Below the pieces are notes generated by a model. That model made no database searches. It saw only the letters and a program-made list of their open reading frames with translations, and was not told the DNA's origin. This document shows, in pieces, positions 32,525 to 40,509 of a stretch of 64,000 nucleotides of DNA (position 1 is its first letter; every line of letters starts with the position of its first letter). The DNA is taken from positions 48,215-112,214 of the forward strand of contig JAZURE010000064.1 of assembly GCA_045606045.1 (NCBI GenBank). Reading direction: 5' to 3'. This stretch comes from RGIG8748 sp045606045. GTDB lineage: Bacteria; Bacillota; Clostridia; UMGS1810. The translations under genes and the position numbers were made by a program.

Positions 32525-33802
32525 TTAATTCTCCCTTTCTATATTTGCAAGCCCTGTGGAAAGCAAATCATCATAAAATGATGGATAAGACTTTCTTATG
32601 CTCATAGGATTTTTTATAGTTACACTTCCCTCGCATGCAAGTGCGGCTACCGATGCCGTCATAGCCATGCGATGGTCGTTGAAGCTTGAAACCGTACCGC
32701 CCTTTAGGACAGGTTTGCCTTTTATGACAAGTGTACCGTTTTCCTCGTGTATATCTGCGCCGAGCTTTGACAGCACATCTACTGTTGCATAGGCTCTGTC
32801 GCACTCTTTTATTCTGAGGCGCTCTATGCCCGATATAACCGTTGTGCCCTCCGAGAGCGCACATGCAAGCGAAAGAACAGGAACAATGTCGGGTATGTCC
32901 GAGGCATCTATACTGCCTATGGCTTTGAGCTTGGATTTGTGTATCTTAAAGCCTTTCGGGGTGTCCTCGATATTTGCCCCCATGCTCCTTAATATATGTA
33001 CAATCGCCCTGTCTCCCTGCAGGGAACTTGGCTCCATATTGGTACACTCGATACCCCCTGCGATACAGCCTGCCACAAGGAAAAATGCAAGCTGCGAGTA
33101 ATCGCCCTGACTGAAGAAACTACCCGATTTGTATCTTTGATTGCCTTTTATAAAAAAGCTCTTGTAATCTCTGTTATCTATATCTATGCCCGAGGCTGAA
33201 AGCACCTCAAGTGTGATATCCACATAAGGTCTGGACTGAAGTGTTCCATCTATAATAAGGGTACTGTCAAAATCCATAACAGGAAGTGTAAAGAGAAGTC
33301 CCGTTACAAACTGAGAGCTTACCGAGCCATCCAATCTGTACTCGCGCTTATGAAAGCTTCCTTTTAATTTAAGATATTCGCCCTCTTTAAATTCGTAGGG
33401 CATTGCGTTATCATGGAATATCTCAAAGTACGGCTTAAGCGGACGCTTAAACAGGGTTTGGGAGCCTGTGTACTCAATGCTATTTGCAAAAAGTGTGGAA
33501 ACAGGTATCATAAATCTAAGTGTAGATGCAGACTCTCCGCAGTTTAACATAGCACTATCCATTACACCCTTTGCACCGTCTATAGTTATCCTGTTGCCGT
33601 CTAAAGCCACTCTTGCACCCAAGTTCTCTATGCAGGACAGGGTGGCGGTGATGTCATTGGAAAGGCTGACATTATCTATAGTGCTCCTGCCGTCTGCCAT
33701 AAGTGCTGAAATAAGGTAACGGTGTATATATGATTTGGACGACGGTATTGAGATGACGGAATTATTCTGTTTTCCTGTTTTTGATATGGTAATGGTATCC
33801 AT
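32525..33802 (-). CDS. aroA: 3-phosphoshikimate 1-carboxyvinyltransferase (EPSP synthase)
   Basis: A 425-residue two-domain enzyme joining shikimate 3-phosphate and phosphoenolpyruvate. Motifs include ISIPSSKSYIHRYLISALMA, LNCGESASTLRFMIPV, SFFSQGDYSQLAFFLVAG, IKECDRAYATVDVLSKLGAD and FNDHRMAMTASVAALAC. The LNCGESASTLRFM motif has Glu-Ser-Ala where many enzymes have GNAGTAMR, so it looks like the class II type. The start codon overlaps the aroB stop by one base (TAATG) after CGGAGG. Confidence 0.94.
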   Translation of the reverse strand: MDTITISKTGKQNNSVISIPSSKSYIHRYLISALMADGRSTIDNVSLSNDITATLSCIENLGARVALDGNRITIDGAKGVMDSAMLNCGESASTLRFMIPVSTLFANSIEYTGSQTLFKRPLKPYFEIFHDNAMPYEFKEGEYLKLKGSFHKREYRLDGSVSSQFVTGLLFTLPVMDFDSTLIIDGTLQSRPYVDITLEVLSASGIDIDNRDYKSFFIKGNQRYKSGSFFSQGDYSQLAFFLVAGCIAGGIECTNMEPSSLQGDRAIVHILRSMGANIEDTPKGFKIHKSKLKAIGSIDASDIPDIVPVLSLACALSEGTTVISGIERLRIKECDRAYATVDVLSKLGADIHEENGTLVIKGKPVLKGGTVSSFNDHRMAMTASVAALACEGSVTIKNPMSIRKSYPSFYDDLLSTGLANIEREN

Positions 33803-34836
33803 TATTCCTCCGTTAAAAATGTGTCACCCTTGGGAAGCTTATTTATGACAACCTCTCCTATATCTGTAATCATGATATAGTTTATATATTCTCCCGTGCT
33901 CTTTTTGTCAAGAGTGAGCACCTCTCTTGCCTCTTCGGGGTTAAAGAAAAAGTTATCGAAAACAAGGTTGTATTTTGCCAAAAGCTCCTTTAGCTTTGAA
34001 GCTGTGCCCGTCTTTGTTATACCCATAGCCTCCGACTTTTCCGTAATGCGAAGCATGCCTATGGCAACTGCCTCACCGTGTGTATATAAGGTGTAACCTG
34101 TAAGGTTTTCCACTACATGCCCGAAAGTATGACCGAAGTTTAATATCATCCTCTCGCCCGTGTCGAACTCATCGTTTTGTACGACTGTTTTTTTAATATT
34201 TATACATCTTTCTATAACCCAACCGATATCTATATCGCCCAAAAGATGATTAAAAAGCTCCTTGTCGCGTATGGCAGCGTACTTTATAACCTCTGCCATT
34301 CCGTCGGAAAACACTCTCTTTGGAAGAGTAGAAAGCATATCGGGGTCTATAATAACCCTTACAGGCGGATAGAAACTTCCCACAAGGTTTTTGCCTTCGG
34401 GAAGATCTATGGCAACCTTACCTCCGACAGAGCTGTCCACCTGCGAAAGAAGCGTGGTAGGAACCTGTATAAAGTCTATTCCTCTTAAGAATGTAGATGC
34501 CGCAAAGCCTGCCAAATCCCCTATTACACCGCCTCCAAAAGCTATGAGTATATCTGTACGGCTCATGCCAAACTCTGCCATAGCGCTGTAGATTTTATTT
34601 AAATACTCTGAGGATTTGGTGGTTTCGCCATGAGGAAGCACAAGGTATGATAACTCATACTCCGAGAGCATATTGCAAAGCTCCTCTCCGTACAAGCTGT
34701 CTACATTGTCATCGGTAACTACAAATACCTTTCTGTTATCTATAAGGTCGTGCATATGGGAACAGATATTGGAAAATGCCCCGTTTTCTATGATAATATC
34801 GTAATTTGAATTTGATGTCTTTACATTTATTTTCAT
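33802..34836 (-). CDS. aroB: 3-dehydroquinate synthase
   Basis: A 344-residue NAD- and metal-dependent cyclase forming 3-dehydroquinate. It carries VLPHGETTKSSEYLNKIY, AFGGGVIGDLAGFAASTFLR, IQVPTTLLSQVDSSVGGKVA and metal histidines in LNFGHTFGHVVENLTGY and YTHGEAVAIGM. It starts as ATGA overlapping the stop of the S8 protease gene. The first enzyme of the pathway, DAHP synthase, is not in the window. Confidence 0.95.
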   Translation of the reverse strand: MKINVKTSNSNYDIIIENGAFSNICSHMHDLIDNRKVFVVTDDNVDSLYGEELCNMLSEYELSYLVLPHGETTKSSEYLNKIYSAMAEFGMSRTDILIAFGGGVIGDLAGFAASTFLRGIDFIQVPTTLLSQVDSSVGGKVAIDLPEGKNLVGSFYPPVRVIIDPDMLSTLPKRVFSDGMAEVIKYAAIRDKELFNHLLGDIDIGWVIERCINIKKTVVQNDEFDTGERMILNFGHTFGHVVENLTGYTLYTHGEAVAIGMLRITEKSEAMGITKTGTASKLKELLAKYNLVFDNFFFNPEEAREVLTLDKKSTGEYINYIMITDIGEVVINKLPKGDTFLTEE

Positions 34837-37800
34837 GACATTTCTCCGTTTATATCATACATTTTTATATCAAATACCTTGGCAGTATCCAAGGGCATAA
34901 AGCCTTTGGTGTCGTACCATATAAACAGCTTGCATTTATCGGCAGTTGATGCATCGAAAGCACCTGTGAATTCAAGTTCTCCCGAAGACACCGATTTATC
35001 TTGCATTGTATCGGTGTGGATGAGCTTTCCCTTTTCGTCATAAAACGCAAGTATCAGCGAAACAGTTGAAAATTCATCATTGCAGGCAAGCTCAAATGTA
35101 ATAGTGTAAGATTTTTCCTTAGCGGAAATGTCGGATATGTATGCACCGATTTTTCCGCCGAAGCCTCCGAGAAAATATGAAGCATAATTCATTGCGTTAT
35201 CCGAAATTTCAACCATGATGTTTGAAAGGTCGGGGGCTGTGTTATCCTTGAAGGTATATATGATTTTGTCTTCTGTAATACAAACATCATATGCTTTATC
35301 ATACTTTTCGCCTGTTACTGCATCCGTAAGAGATACATAGCTTATACCTGCATTGTCATAAATGTCTAAGGTAAGGGTGGCACCGTCAAGCCTGCATCCC
35401 TTTACAAGAGGCTTTTGCCTGTCTACCCTAAGCGGTATGGAAATACTGTGCTCCAAAGAATTTTCTGTGTTGTAATTCATATATCCGTCTATTGTAACAA
35501 GGTATGTACCGTCAGATATGCTATCGGGGATTTCGATTAAAGTATCGTACGGGATAAATTTGCTTATAGCTTCCGCTTCGTCCTGAACATAAAAAATTCT
35601 TTCATCTTCATCGGTAATTGTTATCTTTAAATCCCTGACACTTCTCATTGGTGTAAGATACAAACCGAGCATATCGGAATATCCGTCTCCGTCGGGAGAG
35701 ATTGCTATTGTATCGTAGGTATATGTATCACTTATGCTGTTGTATCCGAGAATGATACTCTCTTCATCATAATTACTGTACAAAAATGTTCCCAAAATTC
35801 CTGCATCCTCGTAAATAAGCGTGCTTCCGCCCTCATCATACATGGTGGAATCGAACACGGGAGCCTTTGTCCAGTTACCATAAAAACCCATAAAGGGTAT
35901 GCCTACAGATACAATATCATCTGTTGTATCTTCCATGCGGATGAAACCATCTATATAAAAGCCGTTTGGGAATATAAGCGAATTTTCATAAAGTTCATCT
36001 GTGTCGAGCAAAAGCTGTGCCGATACTGTAACAGATGAATTTGCAGGTACAGTGACAGAATCTGAAGCAAGAATCAGCTCCGATTTAAGAGGTACCGCAT
36101 CGGAAATGTAATTGGTGCCGTCCTCCAACACATATCCGTCTGTTAGAGTAACTGCACTTATTTTATCGTACACTGCATCATTTTCCGTAAGGTTTTGTGC
36201 AGTAAAGCTTATTTCTACAGTTTCTGTTAAATTGTCTCCAAGTTCGAGCTTGGTCTTTCCGCCCTCTGCGTAAAGAATAACGGGAGTTTTTATCGCATTT
36301 GCAGTATTTGCCATGCCTGCCCCCTGAACTCTGGGCGAATACGGAAGTCTGTCATCACCCTCGGATGATGACATATATACGACATCGGCAGTAGACATTA
36401 TAAGGTTTCCTATAAGGTCTGCCCTACGGGATATATCGGGTGTGCGTCCTGTATCCTCAAGATACTGGCTTATTATTGCAACAATGCCCGAAATGTGAGG
36501 TGCCGACATGGATGTACCGCCCGAGGTTTGGTATTTATCACCCGGTACGGATGAATAAATGTTTCCGCCGGGTGCGGATATATCGGGCTTTAAACTTAGA
36601 GCTTCTGTTACACCATAGCTCGAATAATCATCTATTACGGCATCGTTTTCAACTGATTTCAAAGTAAAGGGTGTCATAGAAGAAATCCCATTTACTTCGG
36701 CATCCTTAAGAAGTCTTCCCGATGATGATTTAATGCAAACTGCGGGAAGGGAAAGCTTAGATGATGTGAAATACTTATCCTCATTATTTATTATAATAAT
36801 TCCTACGGCACCTGCTGCCTTGGCATTATTGGATTTTTGTGCAAAGGTAAGGGTTCCTCTGTCCACTACTGCAATTTTGCCCTGCACATCTGCAAGTTCA
36901 AAATCATCGGGATAGCCTGTCTTGCAGTATACATATTCGTGTGATACAAGAGACTCAAAGCCTGTATCTGCATATATCTCGGCTGCATCAAGTACACTGC
37001 CGTCCCAAAGAGTAATTTCTGACACGTCGAAGTAAAGAAGACTATTGTCCACCGAAGCAACCGATACAGCAGTATCAAGACCGTTTGGCATTCCTGTGGC
37101 AGAATCATCTATATGTATGGTTTCTGACGGCACACCGAAAAAGCCTCTCGATGAATTACCTGCCGCAACCGAAACAAAAATTCCTGAATTATAAGCATTT
37201 GTATAGCATGAGGTAACTGCAGGATTAAATGCATCCGCAGCTTCGTAATCAAAGCCGAAGCTACAGTTTATGGCACATACTCCAAGCTTAGCCGCATCGT
37301 CCATTGCCGCAACTATTGCCGCATCGCTTGTATATCCGTCGGAATCTGCTATTTTCATGAGTACAAGCTGAGCATCGGGAGCAACTCCATAGAAATCGCC
37401 ATCCGGGCAGTTGCCTGCCGCAATTCCTGCCACCTGTGTTCCGTGTACATAATCGGTGGAATATGTATCTGCATCATCATCGCCGTAATCGTAGCGGAAT
37501 GGAATCTTGACACTTTCATACACTCTGTTGACATCGTCCGAGGCATTAAATGCTGCGTCCGAAAGTATGGAGGATATATCTTGTTTTGTGTATTTGGGAT
37601 TTTGGGGCGAATTGGAAAAAGCAATATGCTTTACATCAAATTCGCTGTCCAGTATGGCAATAACCTGACCACTTCCTGTATAACCCGATGTGTCCGAAGA
37701 GAGTGAATGAGTCATGGCTGAGGCGTTGCGCATCCTGAAATCTGCTTTTCTTCTGGAAGACACATACACAGCCTTAACTCCGTCTGTACCCCGTATGGCT

Positions 37801-38150
37801 TCCAAATCTTTATATTCTGCTTCAATAGCAAAGCCGTTAAAAAGCTCAGTATATGTATATTGAGGCTTAATATCCTCGGAAAGCTCCAAACTGATAGTAT
37901 CCGCCGTTTCCTTATGCGACCTCAGAAGTGCATTTCGATACCTTTGTGCCTTTTCGGTCTTCATATAGCTTGCGCTGTCTTGGGGTAATTGAATTTCGGA
38001 AAGAACAGGACTTTCCTCCATTTCGACAATAAAGGTAACTTTATCTTCGTTGTCATATGACGGCAAAGCATCGGAAACATACTGTGCATTGGCATGTGCA
38101 CCTGTTATAATAGCTGAAATTAAACAAAAAACCAGAACTGCCTTTTTCAC
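34833..38150 (-). CDS. Secreted S8 (subtilisin-like) protease
   Basis: A 1105-residue secreted protease with a signal peptide (MKKAVLVFCLISAIITGAHA), an I9-like propeptide (about 35-130), an S8 domain with Asp168 (IAILDSEFDVKH), His236 (DYVHGTQVAGIAAG) and Ser near 545 (TSGGTSMSAPHISG), and a PA insert (about 380-470, KIAVVDRGTLTFAQKSNNAK). Downstream are Fn3-like and beta-sandwich domains as in lactocepin/C5a peptidase relatives. The last 90 residues (LILAFYDEKGKLIHTDT, KLFIWYDTKGFMPL) match the tail of the surface protein at 19.7 kb. No LPXTG anchor. GTG start after GGAGAAAAG. Its place directly before aroB, overlapping by 4 bp, is odd. Confidence 0.92.
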   Translation of the reverse strand: MKKAVLVFCLISAIITGAHANAQYVSDALPSYDNEDKVTFIVEMEESPVLSEIQLPQDSASYMKTEKAQRYRNALLRSHKETADTISLELSEDIKPQYTYTELFNGFAIEAEYKDLEAIRGTDGVKAVYVSSRRKADFRMRNASAMTHSLSSDTSGYTGSGQVIAILDSEFDVKHIAFSNSPQNPKYTKQDISSILSDAAFNASDDVNRVYESVKIPFRYDYGDDDADTYSTDYVHGTQVAGIAAGNCPDGDFYGVAPDAQLVLMKIADSDGYTSDAAIVAAMDDAAKLGVCAINCSFGFDYEAADAFNPAVTSCYTNAYNSGIFVSVAAGNSSRGFFGVPSETIHIDDSATGMPNGLDTAVSVASVDNSLLYFDVSEITLWDGSVLDAAEIYADTGFESLVSHEYVYCKTGYPDDFELADVQGKIAVVDRGTLTFAQKSNNAKAAGAVGIIIINNEDKYFTSSKLSLPAVCIKSSSGRLLKDAEVNGISSMTPFTLKSVENDAVIDDYSSYGVTEALSLKPDISAPGGNIYSSVPGDKYQTSGGTSMSAPHISGIVAIISQYLEDTGRTPDISRRADLIGNLIMSTADVVYMSSSEGDDRLPYSPRVQGAGMANTANAIKTPVILYAEGGKTKLELGDNLTETVEISFTAQNLTENDAVYDKISAVTLTDGYVLEDGTNYISDAVPLKSELILASDSVTVPANSSVTVSAQLLLDTDELYENSLIFPNGFYIDGFIRMEDTTDDIVSVGIPFMGFYGNWTKAPVFDSTMYDEGGSTLIYEDAGILGTFLYSNYDEESIILGYNSISDTYTYDTIAISPDGDGYSDMLGLYLTPMRSVRDLKITITDEDERIFYVQDEAEAISKFIPYDTLIEIPDSISDGTYLVTIDGYMNYNTENSLEHSISIPLRVDRQKPLVKGCRLDGATLTLDIYDNAGISYVSLTDAVTGEKYDKAYDVCITEDKIIYTFKDNTAPDLSNIMVEISDNAMNYASYFLGGFGGKIGAYISDISAKEKSYTITFELACNDEFSTVSLILAFYDEKGKLIHTDTMQDKSVSSGELEFTGAFDASTADKCKLFIWYDTKGFMPLDTAKVFDIKMYDINGEMS

Positions 38151-38163
38151 TGCTCTTTTCTCC

Positions 38164-38940
38164 TTATTTTATAAGGTCTCCCACACCATTTAGTATATAC
38201 CTTGGTCTGTAGGGGAAGTTGTCTATATCCTCCATAGCAGTAACACCGCTTAACACAAGTACGGTATCTACATTTGATTCGATACCTGCTATGATGTCGG
38301 TATCCATTCTGTCGCCTATAAAGGCTATGTCACCGCTATGACAATCAAGCTTCTTCATGCCGTGGCGAAGCATCACGGGATTGGGCTTACCTACAAAGTA
38401 TGCCTTCTTGCCCGTTGAAATCTCGATAGGTGCTATTAGCGCTCCCGTTGCAGGCATGATGCCCCTTTCTGTAGGACCTGTAACATCGGGATTTGCTCCT
38501 ATTAATTTAGCACCCGCACGCACAAGCTCTATTGCCTTTTCCAGTTTTTCAAAACTATAGGTGCGTGTTTCACCCACTACAACATAATCGGGATTTACAT
38601 CGTTCATGTATATATTTCTGTCATAAAGTGCCTTTGTAAGTGCCGCCTCGCCTATAACATAAGCGGTACAGCCGGGATTTTGACTATGAAGAAATTCCGC
38701 CGTTGCCATAGCGCTTGTATAAAAATGCTTTGCAGGAACGCTAAGTCCCATTCTTTCGAGCTTCATGCTGAGTTCATGAGGTGTTTTTTCGGGGCTGTTT
38801 GTAAGAAATACGAATTTTTTGTTATTGTCAAGCATCCAGTTTACAAACTCACTTACTCCATCCAATATTTTGTTTCCGTGATATATAACACCGTCCATAT
38901 CACATATGAAACCTTCTTTTTGCAAAATTTCCTCTATCAT
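38164..38940 (-). CDS. HAD-IIA (NagD-like) phosphatase
   Basis: A 258-residue HAD hydrolase. The catalytic aspartates are in GFICDMDGVIYHGNKIL, motif II is FVFLTNSPEKTPHELSMKL, and the C-terminal GDIAFIGDRMDTDIIAGIES is motif IV; the region between is a C2B-type cap. Family members dephosphorylate nucleotides and sugar phosphates such as p-nitrophenyl phosphate in tests; the natural substrate here is unknown. ATG 38940 follows CGGAGGTTAATC, so the longer upstream frame is not used. It is the first gene of the aro-metH run. Confidence 0.9.
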   Translation of the reverse strand: MIEEILQKEGFICDMDGVIYHGNKILDGVSEFVNWMLDNNKKFVFLTNSPEKTPHELSMKLERMGLSVPAKHFYTSAMATAEFLHSQNPGCTAYVIGEAALTKALYDRNIYMNDVNPDYVVVGETRTYSFEKLEKAIELVRAGAKLIGANPDVTGPTERGIMPATGALIAPIEISTGKKAYFVGKPNPVMLRHGMKKLDCHSGDIAFIGDRMDTDIIAGIESNVDTVLVLSGVTAMEDIDNFPYRPRYILNGVGDLIK

Positions 38941-38979
38941 GATTAACCTCCGTTTGGGCATAAAAATACAATTATGTTT

Positions 38980-39008
38980 ATTGTACCACATTACATACAA
39001 TTTTGCAA
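38980..39008 (-). promoter_or_regulatory. Sigma-A type promoter for the nagD-aro-metH run
   Basis: On the minus strand TTGCAA (39003-39008) and TACAAT (38980-38985) are 17 bp apart, 40 bp before the nagD-like start. It lies back-to-back with the promoter of the Dabb gene. Confidence 0.68.
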
Positions 39009-39022
39009 TTATTTTCTTCAAA

Positions 39023-39051
39023 TTGACAAAGCAAATTGGCTATGATATACT
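39023..39051 (+). promoter_or_regulatory. Sigma-A type promoter for the Dabb gene
   Basis: TTGACA (39023-39028) and TATACT (39046-39051) are separated by 17 bp, 23 bp before the ATG. The match is near-consensus. Confidence 0.78.
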
Positions 39052-39074
39052 ACAATAAAAGGAGATGATAAAAC

Positions 39075-39377
39075 ATGGTTAAGCACATGATAATATGGAA
39101 TCTTAAGGAAGAATTCACAAACGAGGAAAAAGCAAAAATCAAAAAGGAAATGAAAGAAAGTCTGGAAGCTCTTAAGGGTAAGGTACCGGGACTTGTGGAT
39201 ATAAAGGTATACATAGAACCTCTTGCAACCTCAAACGGCGATGTGATGCTTGACTCCACCCTGGAAAGTGAAGAGGCACTTAAAGCCTATGCCATCCACC
39301 CCGACCATGTGGAAGCGGCAAATACCAAGGTAAGACCTTTTACGGCATCAAGAAGCTGTATGGATTTTGAAATCTAA
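39075..39377 (+). CDS. Dabb-family stress-responsive protein
   Basis: A 100-residue dimeric alpha/beta-barrel (ferredoxin-like) protein starting MVKHMIIWNLKEEFTNEEKA, with VPGLVDIKVYIEPL and the C-terminal AYAIHPDHVEAANTKVRPF, all typical of the Dabb family. Members bind small hydrophobic compounds or act in stress responses; the role here is unknown. It has its own strong promoter, AAAAGGAGATGATAAAAC before the ATG and a terminator after it, so it is a single-gene unit. It is the only plus-strand gene in the first 55 kb. Confidence 0.88.
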   Translation: MVKHMIIWNLKEEFTNEEKAKIKKEMKESLEALKGKVPGLVDIKVYIEPLATSNGDVMLDSTLESEEALKAYAIHPDHVEAANTKVRPFTASRSCMDFEI

Positions 39378-39418
39378 GCAGAAATATAAAAAAGTTCAGA
39401 CCGCAAAAGCAAAAAAAT

Positions 39419-39456
39419 TACGGCCATGACATTAAAGTCATAGCCGTATTTTTTTT
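39419..39456. terminator. Bidirectional intrinsic terminator (Dabb/fba)
   Basis: TACGGCCATGAC and GTCATAGCCGTA form a stem (one mismatch) with an ATTAAA loop, followed by eight T on the plus strand and preceded by seven A, so it can end transcription from the Dabb gene and from fba. Confidence 0.88.
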
Positions 39457-39458
39457 GC

Positions 39459-40409
39459 TTATTTTCCGAGATATTTAGCGATTTCCTGTGCTACAAGTTT
39501 TGTAACAAGGTCTATATTGTCCTGACTCATAGCGGAAGTGCTCTTAATAACATCTGCCTTGCCGTCGCTGGAGAAGAGCTTCATCTTCTTTGTAGTTTCC
39601 ATCTTAACAGCCTCTACTGCGGCAGGGATGAGGTCTATAAGACCCTTGTCCATGCTGTGGAACTTCTTGAATTCCGCTTCTACTGCAGCAACATTGATAT
39701 CGGTAAAGATGTTTACCTTGCTTATACCTTCCTTAATAGCCTGCTTGAAGTCTGCATCTGTAAGACCCGAGCCGCCGTGGAGTACGAGGGGCACATCTAC
39801 TGTATTTGCTATTGTGCGGATTCTCTCAAAATCGAGCTTGGGAGGAAGCTTGTATGCGCCGTGAGCATTACCAACGGCAATGGCAAGTGCGTCTACACCT
39901 GTCTTGTCTACAAAGTCCTTTGCAAGCTTGGGATCGGTAAAGAATGCTGAGGGGTCTTCCAGGTGGTCGCTACCCTCTGCAGAGCCTTCGTTATCGCCCA
40001 CATGACCGAGCTCACCCTCGATTGTAGCACCGTAGGAGTGTGCAATGTCTGCCATTTCCTTAACCTTGCGTACATTCTCCTCGTAGGAATCGGTGGAGCA
40101 ATCGTACATGATGGAGCTAAAGCCAAGCTCAAGAGCTTTTATACATGTATCGTATGTAAGACCATGGTCAAGGTGTACAACTACAGGTACATTTGCCTTC
40201 TTTGCCATGGGAATGAGATAGTAGGAAACCTCATCCAAAGGACCGTAAGGAAGAAGTACCTCCGCAGTACCCATGATAACCGGAGACCTTGTGCATTCAG
40301 CAGCAGCTATGATACCGCGCGCAAGCTCTAAGTTTACGGCATTAAAAAGACCTATAGCATAGTGGTGCTTTTTTGCCGGGATTAATACTTCGTTCATATT
40401 GACTAACAT
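39459..40409 (-). CDS. fba: Class II fructose-bisphosphate (ketose-bisphosphate) aldolase
   Basis: A 316-residue zinc aldolase splitting fructose 1,6-bisphosphate or a related ketose bisphosphate. It has AIGLFNAVNLELARGIIAAA, the zinc-binding VVVHLDHGLTYDTCIKALEL, SIMYDCSTDSYEENVRKV, VEGELGHVG-like EGELGHVGDNEG, AIAVGNAHGAYKLPP and VLHGGSGLTDADFKQAI. The KbaY/GatY (tagatose) group looks alike, so glycolytic use is likely but not proven. ATG 40409 follows AGGAGGATACAGATT. It is monocistronic, with its own promoter and terminator. Confidence 0.9.
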   Translation of the reverse strand: MLVNMNEVLIPAKKHHYAIGLFNAVNLELARGIIAAAECTRSPVIMGTAEVLLPYGPLDEVSYYLIPMAKKANVPVVVHLDHGLTYDTCIKALELGFSSIMYDCSTDSYEENVRKVKEMADIAHSYGATIEGELGHVGDNEGSAEGSDHLEDPSAFFTDPKLAKDFVDKTGVDALAIAVGNAHGAYKLPPKLDFERIRTIANTVDVPLVLHGGSGLTDADFKQAIKEGISKVNIFTDINVAAVEAEFKKFHSMDKGLIDLIPAAVEAVKMETTKKMKLFSSDGKADVIKSTSAMSQDNIDLVTKLVAQEIAKYLGK

Positions 40410-40453
40410 AATCTGTATCCTCCTATAAACATAAATAAACACAAATCAACACA

Positions 40454-40502
40454 AACCAACATTGTTGGTTATAATTATACACCCTTTTTTTTGACATGTC
40501 AA
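40454..40502 (-). promoter_or_regulatory. fba promoter with palindromic operator
   Basis: On the minus strand TTGACA (40497-40502) and TATAAT (40474-40479) are 17 bp apart, a perfect sigma-A promoter. Immediately downstream of the -10 box, AACCAACA-T-TGTTGGTT (40454-40470) is a perfect 17-bp palindrome over the expected start site. Further downstream the leader has direct repeats of the type TTTGTGTTTA/TTGTGTTGAT. The arrangement suggests control by a repressor. Confidence 0.78.
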
Positions 40503-40509
40503 TCTAAAA

